Below, in pieces: positions 62,572-64,000 of a stretch of 64,000 bases of DNA (positions within the stretch are counted from its first letter, which is position 1; the number at the start of each line of letters is the position of its first letter). Below the pieces are notes generated by a model. That model saw nothing but the letters and a program-made list of their open reading frames with translations. It was not told the origin of the DNA and did not search any database. The DNA lies in NCBI RefSeq assembly GCF_013256625.1, contig NZ_CP053908.1, forward strand, positions 2,046,001 through 2,110,000, written 5' to 3'. Source of the DNA: Hymenobacter sp. BRD128 (GTDB lineage: Bacteria > Bacteroidota > Bacteroidia > Cytophagales > Hymenobacteraceae). The translations under genes and the position numbers were made by a program.

Positions 62572-64000
62572 TTAAAACCGCGCTTGCAGCTTGGCGAAGA
62601 GGAAGCGGCCGTTGCTGCCCATTTGCACGGGGTCCCAGGCGCCGCCGGTTTCGGTGGCCTGAGGATTGAAGAAATTGGGGTATTTGTTGAACAGGTTGGA
62701 GCTGCCCAGCGACAGGCGCAGCTGGTTGGTGAGGGCGTAGCTCAGGGCCACGTCGGTGGTGAGGCGCGGGTCGTAGTTTTCGGGGTCGCCGTTGTAGTCA
62801 ATCAGCTTCACGCCGCCAAACTCCACGAAGCGCACCAGCGCCCCGAAGCGACCTACGTTGTAGTCGAAAGTCAGGTTGACTTTGAAGGGCGGGGCCGAGG
62901 CCTTCACAAACGCCTGCTCGCGCGGGCCGAAGAAAATATCTTCCTTGCCGGCCAGCTTGGGCGTGGTTTGCACGCTGGTCACATTCAGGCGGTTGAGGTT
63001 GCCGGCCAGCGTGGTGGTGAGGCGGCCGCTGCCCACCCCTTGCGTGTTGGCCACCACGGCGTCGAGGCCCCAGGTGGTGGTAGAGGCCGCATTGGCGAAG
63101 AATTGCGCCTGGCCCACGTTGAGGCTAGCCAGCGTGGCCCCGATGGCACTGTCGGTCTGGTCGAAGGTGCCCGTGAGCACGATACGGTCTTGAATGTGAA
63201 TGTAGTAGCCATCCACCGTGAAGCTCAGCAGCGAGCCGACGCGCCCCGTGAAGCCGACGCTGGCCGAGCGCGACAGCTCGCGGGTGAGCGGCGGAATGCC
63301 CACGGCCGTGGTCACGGGGCCGTTGTTGCGGTCGAGCAAAATGTCAATCGGCTTGCCGCCCACCACGTTGGTAAACACGGTGTTGAAGTTAATCTGGGCT
63401 AGCGAGGGGGCCCGAAAGCCGGTGCTCAGCGTGCCGCGCAGCGAGAAGTTGTCGCCCAGCTTGTAGCGGGTGGCTAGCTTGCCGGTCACGTTGCTGCCAA
63501 AGTCGGAGTAGTTTTCGAAGCGCACGGCGCCTTCCACCAGCCAGGCCTTGGTCACGTCGAGCTCGGCATCGGCATACAAGCCGATGTTGTTGCGGCTCGC
63601 CTTCAGCTCGTTGCGCGGCTGAAAGCCCGGAAAACCCTGCGCCCCGCCGGGTACGCCCGCATTGGGCGTGTAGTTGGTGTAGGAGGCAGCTTCGCCGGCA
63701 AAAATCTGGTACCACTCGCGGCGGTATTCACTGCCGAAAGCCAGGTTCAGCCCCTGCGCAACGGTCTTGAAATTGCGGCTGATATTGAGGTCCACCACAT
63801 CCTGCTGCAGCTGGAAGCCACCCGCGTCGAAGCTCGTGGGCGACGTGGCGCCGAGGGTGGCATTAAGGGTGTTGCGCACGCCGTAGTGAAAACGATTCGA
63901 GCCGAATGTATTGCTCAAATCCACGTCCCAGCCGCCGAAGGTGCCGCGCACGCCCGCCGCGCCCTGGCCGTCGAAAATGGCGCTCGTGATGATGGGGTCG
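62572..64000 (-). CDS. TonB-dependent receptor, C-terminal part (5' end outside)
   Basis: The frame is open from the stop at 62572 to the window edge, with at least 475 residues visible. Typical outer-membrane beta-barrel strands appear (FGGWDVDLSNTFGSNRFHYGV; SLRGTLSTGFRAPSLAQINFN; VDGYYIHIQDRIVLTGTF). The C-terminus ends in FLFAKLQARF, with the terminal Phe of barrel proteins. The plug domain and any CarboxypepD-like N-terminal domain are outside the window. Ligand unknown. Confidence 0.93.
   Translation of the reverse strand, partial: DPIITSAIFDGQGAAGVRGTFGGWDVDLSNTFGSNRFHYGVRNTLNATLGATSPTSFDAGGFQLQQDVVDLNISRNFKTVAQGLNLAFGSEYRREWYQIFAGEAASYTNYTPNAGVPGGAQGFPGFQPRNELKASRNNIGLYADAELDVTKAWLVEGAVRFENYSDFGSNVTGKLATRYKLGDNFSLRGTLSTGFRAPSLAQINFNTVFTNVVGGKPIDILLDRNNGPVTTAVGIPPLTRELSRSASVGFTGRVGSLLSFTVDGYYIHIQDRIVLTGTFDQTDSAIGATLASLNVGQAQFFANAASTTTWGLDAVVANTQGVGSGRLTTTLAGNLNRLNVTSVQTTPKLAGKEDIFFGPREQAFVKASAPPFKVNLTFDYNVGRFGALVRFVEFGGVKLIDYNGDPENYDPRLTTDVALSYALTNQLRLSLGSSNLFNKYPNFFNPQATETGGAWDPVQMGSNGRFLFAKLQARF

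Overview
The window looks like chromosomal DNA of a GC-rich Bacteroidota, most probably a Hymenobacter-type member of the Cytophagales. Supporting signs are repeated TAnnTTTG promoter -7 boxes (the Bacteroidota sigma-A type), a type B T9SS C-terminal sorting domain, GldC, a DUF3276/PUR-like protein, a deoxyhypusine synthase-like protein and RagA/SusC-era TonB-receptor style sequence. No rRNA, tRNA, CRISPR array, IS element or prophage was seen. The only structured RNAs recognised are the 4.5S SRP RNA and a SAM-I riboswitch.

Layout. 1-6.4 kb: housekeeping genes plsX (5' end outside), fabH, efp, accB, accC, a small lipoprotein, then ffh on the minus strand. 6.6-22 kb: a surface-glycan region with a family 4-type glycosyltransferase and a nearly complete pseudaminic acid pathway (pseB, pseC, an aldo/keto reductase, an SDR, an SpsF-type cytidylyltransferase, pseG, pseH, pseI), followed by a GT-B-like protein, a deacetylase-like protein and a Wzx-type flippase. 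An oppositely oriented T9SS cargo gene splits this locus in two. 22-26 kb: a PAS protein broken by a stop codon, an amino-acid permease behind a SAM-I riboswitch (so probably a methionine importer), and a secreted HExxH protein broken by a stop codon.

26-33 kb, minus strand: an HD hydrolase, a DUF6056 membrane protein, a WlbA-type sugar dehydrogenase, a HigBA toxin-antitoxin pair, a WbpE/WlbC-type aminotransferase, a frameshifted GT2 and ftsE. The dehydrogenase and aminotransferase together would make a 2,3-diamino-glucuronate sugar, the type that links T9SS cargo to A-LPS in Porphyromonas. 33-46 kb: a transaldolase, SRP RNA, guaA, DUF4291, a GATase, dGTPase, a GT39 membrane protein, DUF1361, a frameshifted TPR/periplasmic-binding protein, hemL and dcd. 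46-64 kb: an S9 peptidase, gldC, dnaN, a two-domain esterase, ychF, DUF3276, DUF58, small membrane and secreted proteins, an SDR/AraC pair, the deoxyhypusine synthase-like gene, hslV, and the 3' part of a TonB-dependent receptor that runs out of the window.

The intergenic spaces carry several families of palindromic elements: five REP-like hairpins that start GTCATGCTGA or GTCATTGCGAG, AT-rich word palindromes, and a 39-bp inverted repeat that fills the gap between dnaN and gldC. Four genes are interrupted (two in-frame TAG codons, two single-base deletions). These are either real lesions or consensus errors in the assembly.
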